Of a stretch of DNA of 64,000 nt, positions 61,712 through 64,000 are shown piece after piece. The translations under genes and the position numbers were made by a program. The stretch lies in NCBI GenBank assembly GCA_020636075.1, contig JACJYO010000002.1, forward strand, positions 620,001-684,000, given 5' to 3'. Below the pieces are notes generated by a model that saw nothing but the letters and a program-made list of their open reading frames with translations, made no database searches and was not told where the DNA came from. The first letter of the stretch is position 1. Every line of letters starts with the position of its first letter. The DNA is from Lewinellaceae bacterium (GTDB lineage: Bacteria > Bacteroidota > Bacteroidia > Chitinophagales > Saprospiraceae).

Positions 61712-62605
61712 TTAACGGAAGGATGGCGACACGACCAAATCTTTGCTCCCGGGTGTATAGGTGTAAAACCCTTCGCCACCTTTGACACCTAATTTCCCGG
61801 CCGTAACCATATTGACCAGCAATGGGCAGGGTGCATATTTGGGGTTACCGAATCCGTCTTGCAGTACACGTAGAATGGCCAAACAAACATCGAGACCGAT
61901 AAAATCGGCCAACTGCAATGGGCCCATCGGATGGGCCATCCCCAGTTTCATAACCGTGTCAATTTCTTCTACACCGCTCACGCCTTCGTAGAGGCTGTAA
62001 ATGGCCTCATTGATCATGGGCATCAGGATGCGGTTTGCAACAAAGCCGGGGTAATCGTTCACTTCCACCGGTACTTTTCCCAGTTGGCGGGAAAGTTCCA
62101 TAATACTACTTGTTACCTCATCAGTCGTTGCGTAACCCCGAATTACTTCAACCAGTTTCATAACTGGAACCGGGTTCATAAAGTGCATGCCGATCACCTT
62201 ATCAGGGCGTTTGGTAGCAGCAGCAATTTTAGTGATGCTTATACTGCTCGTGTTAGTAGCCAATACGGCATTTTTCGGAGCAAATTGATCGAGGTCTGTA
62301 AAAATTTTCAGCTTCAGGCCCACATTTTCAGTAGCTGCTTCCACCACCAAATCGGCATTTGCAACGCCTTCTTTCATGTCGGTCATCGGATGTATCCGTT
62401 TCAACGTTGCCTGTTTATCGGCTTCGGTCAACGTGCCTTTGTTGATTTGGCGGTCAAGATTTTTGGTAATGGATGCCAGCGCTTTGTCAAGTACATCCGA
62501 AGCAATATCCACCAGGGTTACGTTGAAACCATTTTGAGCAAATACGTGGGCAATACCATTTCCCATGGTGCCGCCGCCTATAACTGAAATTTTTTGCATG
62601 CGCAT
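61712..62605 (-). CDS. 3-hydroxyacyl-CoA (3-hydroxybutyryl-CoA) dehydrogenase
   Basis: 297 residues (Met at 62599 is an equally good start). The NAD-binding ISVIGGGTMGNGIAHVFAQNGFNVTLVDI, the catalytic region GMHFMNPVPVMKLVEVIRG and the C-terminal NDYPGFVANRILMPMINEA are typical of the short HbdA/PaaH type. It oxidises 3-hydroxyacyl-CoA in beta-oxidation or acts in butyrate metabolism, matching the hydratase at 33.2 kb. Confidence 0.95.
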   Translation of the reverse strand: MRMQKISVIGGGTMGNGIAHVFAQNGFNVTLVDIASDVLDKALASITKNLDRQINKGTLTEADKQATLKRIHPMTDMKEGVANADLVVEAATENVGLKLKIFTDLDQFAPKNAVLATNTSSISITKIAAATKRPDKVIGMHFMNPVPVMKLVEVIRGYATTDEVTSSIMELSRQLGKVPVEVNDYPGFVANRILMPMINEAIYSLYEGVSGVEEIDTVMKLGMAHPMGPLQLADFIGLDVCLAILRVLQDGFGNPKYAPCPLLVNMVTAGKLGVKGGEGFYTYTPGSKDLVVSPSFR

Positions 62606-62650
62606 ATTTGTTTAATAAAATTCAGGGATGGCCCAATTTGAAGGGCGCGG

Positions 62651-62658
62651 CAAAGGTA
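62651..62658 (-). promoter_or_regulatory. Promoter -7 box for the 3-hydroxyacyl-CoA dehydrogenase
   Basis: TACCTTTG on the minus strand followed by GCC, about 46-52 bases upstream of the start codon. Confidence 0.55.
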
Positions 62659-62711
62659 GAAAATTGAATGGCACCTAGGTGTGCATCATAGGGCGCCTCA
62701 ATTTAGCGTGC

Positions 62712-64000
62712 TCAGCCGCCAAACAGTTTGCCAAACAAGCCACCGCTATTATTCTTTGCAGCGTGTGCTTTTTCAAGAAATTCCCGGGCAGTTTCATTCT
62801 CCGGTTCACTTTGGAGCGCCCGCTCACAGAACTGGATCGCTTCAACGTACTGTTCTTGTTCAAAAGCGATAACGCCCATGATGGCATAGGCATCGGCCAG
62901 GTCGGGTTCCAGGGTGTAGGACTTGACCAGGCAATCAACAGCGGGTTCGTATGCACCACGCACTTTATGCACCAGACCCAGGTAAAACCAGGCATAGCCG
63001 TAATCCGGATTTTGCTGGACCACCCATTCAAAATCTGCCTCCGCAGCATCGTAGTTTTCCAAAAAATAATAGGCGATACCGCGCACGGTTTGTATTTCCA
63101 ATTGACTTGGGTCGAGTTCCAGGGCTTTCGTCATCAACTCGACCGCTTCCGGGTAAGCGCCCAGGTGGTATCGGCACAAGCCATGGCTCCCCCAATACGA
63201 GGCATTCGAAGGGTCGGCCGAGAGAGCCACTTTCAGATCCGTTTCGGCGTCGGAATAATTCGCTGTTTGTACCCGGCAAATCCCGCGTAAGCCAGTAGCC
63301 ATGGCCCGTTCAAAATTGCTATCAATGCAAACTGTCAGGTCAGCAATTGCTTGGGGATATTCACCCAGGTGCATAGCAGCCAGGGCGCGATTGAATTGGG
63401 CAGCCGTCAAATTGGGATCAGCGACCACTGCGGCATTAAAATCTTTGTAGGCTTTTCCATAATCCTCCAGTTGCTCCAGGTAAATGTTACCCCGATTGTT
63501 AAACGCCAGCGCCTGTTTCGGATTTTGCCGGATGGTTTCCGAGTACCAATGCATGGCTTCTTCCCAGAGCCCAAGTTGCTCATACAGCGTTGCAAAGTGC
63601 TGTTTCACCTCCCAGGATTCCGGATTTTTTTCATGAAAAGCAGTGAAATCATTTAATGCTCCGGTGTAATCCTCCTGCTGCATTTTCTGATATCCTGCCT
63701 GCAATAATTCGGCATCTGGCCCGGCAGGTGCCTGACCGGCAGATGTTGGAGCCGGATGGTCATCAACTGAAAAACCAGCGGAAGGCACTGATGATTGCTG
63801 TTGATTTTGCAGTTTTTTGTTGGCAACAGTGATTAGTCGAAGTGTGGAAAAACTGATGTTGCTGAAGGTTATCGAGTACTCTTTGTGATCGATGAGATTG
63901 AGCCGGATATTTTGTTGGCAGAGGCTCATTTGTTGTTGCAGGGCGTAGACTTCATCTAACAAATCGGCATCAATATTTTCAATAAAACTAGCCAATTCGG
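62712..64000 (-). CDS. TPR-repeat protein (5' end beyond window)
   Basis: At least 427 residues on the minus strand, with the frame open to the right edge; the true start is probably outside the window. The N-terminal part is a non-repeat domain ending in a Gln/Pro/Ala-rich linker (QNQQQSSVPSAGFSVDDHPAPTSAGQAPAG). From about 105 on, TPRs dominate (NDFTAFHEKNPESWEVKQHFATLYEQLGLWEEAMHWY, AFNNRGNIYLEQLEDYGKAYKDFNAAV and several more). The tail is AKNNSGGLFGKLFGG. It is a protein-binding scaffold with unknown partners. Confidence 0.85.
   Translation of the reverse strand, partial: ELASFIENIDADLLDEVYALQQQMSLCQQNIRLNLIDHKEYSITFSNISFSTLRLITVANKKLQNQQQSSVPSAGFSVDDHPAPTSAGQAPAGPDAELLQAGYQKMQQEDYTGALNDFTAFHEKNPESWEVKQHFATLYEQLGLWEEAMHWYSETIRQNPKQALAFNNRGNIYLEQLEDYGKAYKDFNAAVVADPNLTAAQFNRALAAMHLGEYPQAIADLTVCIDSNFERAMATGLRGICRVQTANYSDAETDLKVALSADPSNASYWGSHGLCRYHLGAYPEAVELMTKALELDPSQLEIQTVRGIAYYFLENYDAAEADFEWVVQQNPDYGYAWFYLGLVHKVRGAYEPAVDCLVKSYTLEPDLADAYAIMGVIAFEQEQYVEAIQFCERALQSEPENETAREFLEKAHAAKNNSGGLFGKLFGG

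Noticed and set aside
1..64000. tRNA, rRNA, CRISPR arrays and DNA-transposon insertion sequences.
   Set aside because: No cloverleaf-like sequence, repeat-spacer pattern, or transposase gene was recognised; the group II intron is the only mobile element supported.

Overview
The window is a chromosomal segment from a member of the Bacteroidota, most likely a Saprospiria-like gliding or biofilm bacterium (inference). The supporting signs are two proteins with the gliding-motility-associated C-terminal sorting domain (type B) and four with apparent type A sorting tails of the type IX secretion system (T9SS), the gliding protein GldC, a DUF4296 lipoprotein, LytS/LytTR two-component signalling, a DUF5074/BtuG-like lipoprotein, A-rich leaders without Shine-Dalgarno sequences, and repeated TAnnTTTG-type -7 boxes. 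Most genes are single units or pairs in mixed orientation. No tRNA, rRNA, CRISPR array or complete DNA transposon was seen.

Layout. 1-5.6 kb: a truncated GH53 galactanase lipoprotein, an aspartate aminotransferase, a membrane-anchored Ppx/GppA-like protein, a non-coding stretch bounded by a 12-bp inverted repeat, and a TPR lipoprotein. 5.6-7.8 kb: a group II intron (about 5808-7736) with its reverse transcriptase, inserted directly after a REP-like palindrome whose relatives also lie at its other end. 7.8-16.6 kb: an ArsC-family reductase, a large TolB-propeller/amidohydrolase fusion, small membrane and lipoproteins, a polytopic membrane protein, RimO and a DinB-fold protein. 16.6-19 kb: a cobalamin riboswitch controlling a BtuG-like lipoprotein and probably a BASS-family permease. 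19-25 kb: a lipoprotein, a divergent TsaC-like protein and two convergent paralogous T9SS proteins whose stop codons meet in a perfect 30-bp palindrome.

25-38 kb: a frame-disrupted small membrane gene and its intact neighbour, a Nudix hydrolase, an MFS transporter, dihydrolipoyl dehydrogenase, a T9SS protein, a beta-barrel protein, EngB, a PlsB-like acyltransferase overlapping an enoyl-CoA hydratase, a ferredoxin-NADP reductase with its ferredoxin, and a PD-(D/E)XK nuclease. 38-47 kb: GldC, a cell-wall amidase, a DinB protein, two tandem M43-like metalloproteases, YraN, a choice-of-anchor-B protein and DapB. 47-64 kb: an FtsE-like ATPase, a LytS/LytTR pair, SucC, DUF4296 and SixA, a SWIM-domain protein, RlmH, rhomboid protease, thioredoxin, the NAD(P)HX repair enzyme, a CaiB-type CoA transferase, Mrp, HolA, an outer-membrane-like protein, 3-hydroxyacyl-CoA dehydrogenase and a TPR protein running off the right edge.

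The genes suggest an aerobic heterotroph (2-oxo acid dehydrogenase, TCA and beta-oxidation enzymes) that degrades polymers outside the cell with T9SS-exported proteases and glycosidases and takes up cobalamin from its surroundings. The less ordinary parts are the intron in a REP-like repeat, the riboswitch locus without a BtuB gene in view, the palindromic junction of the paralogous T9SS genes, and the IR-bounded non-coding stretch at 3.4-3.8 kb. No clearly new defence or mobile system was recognised.
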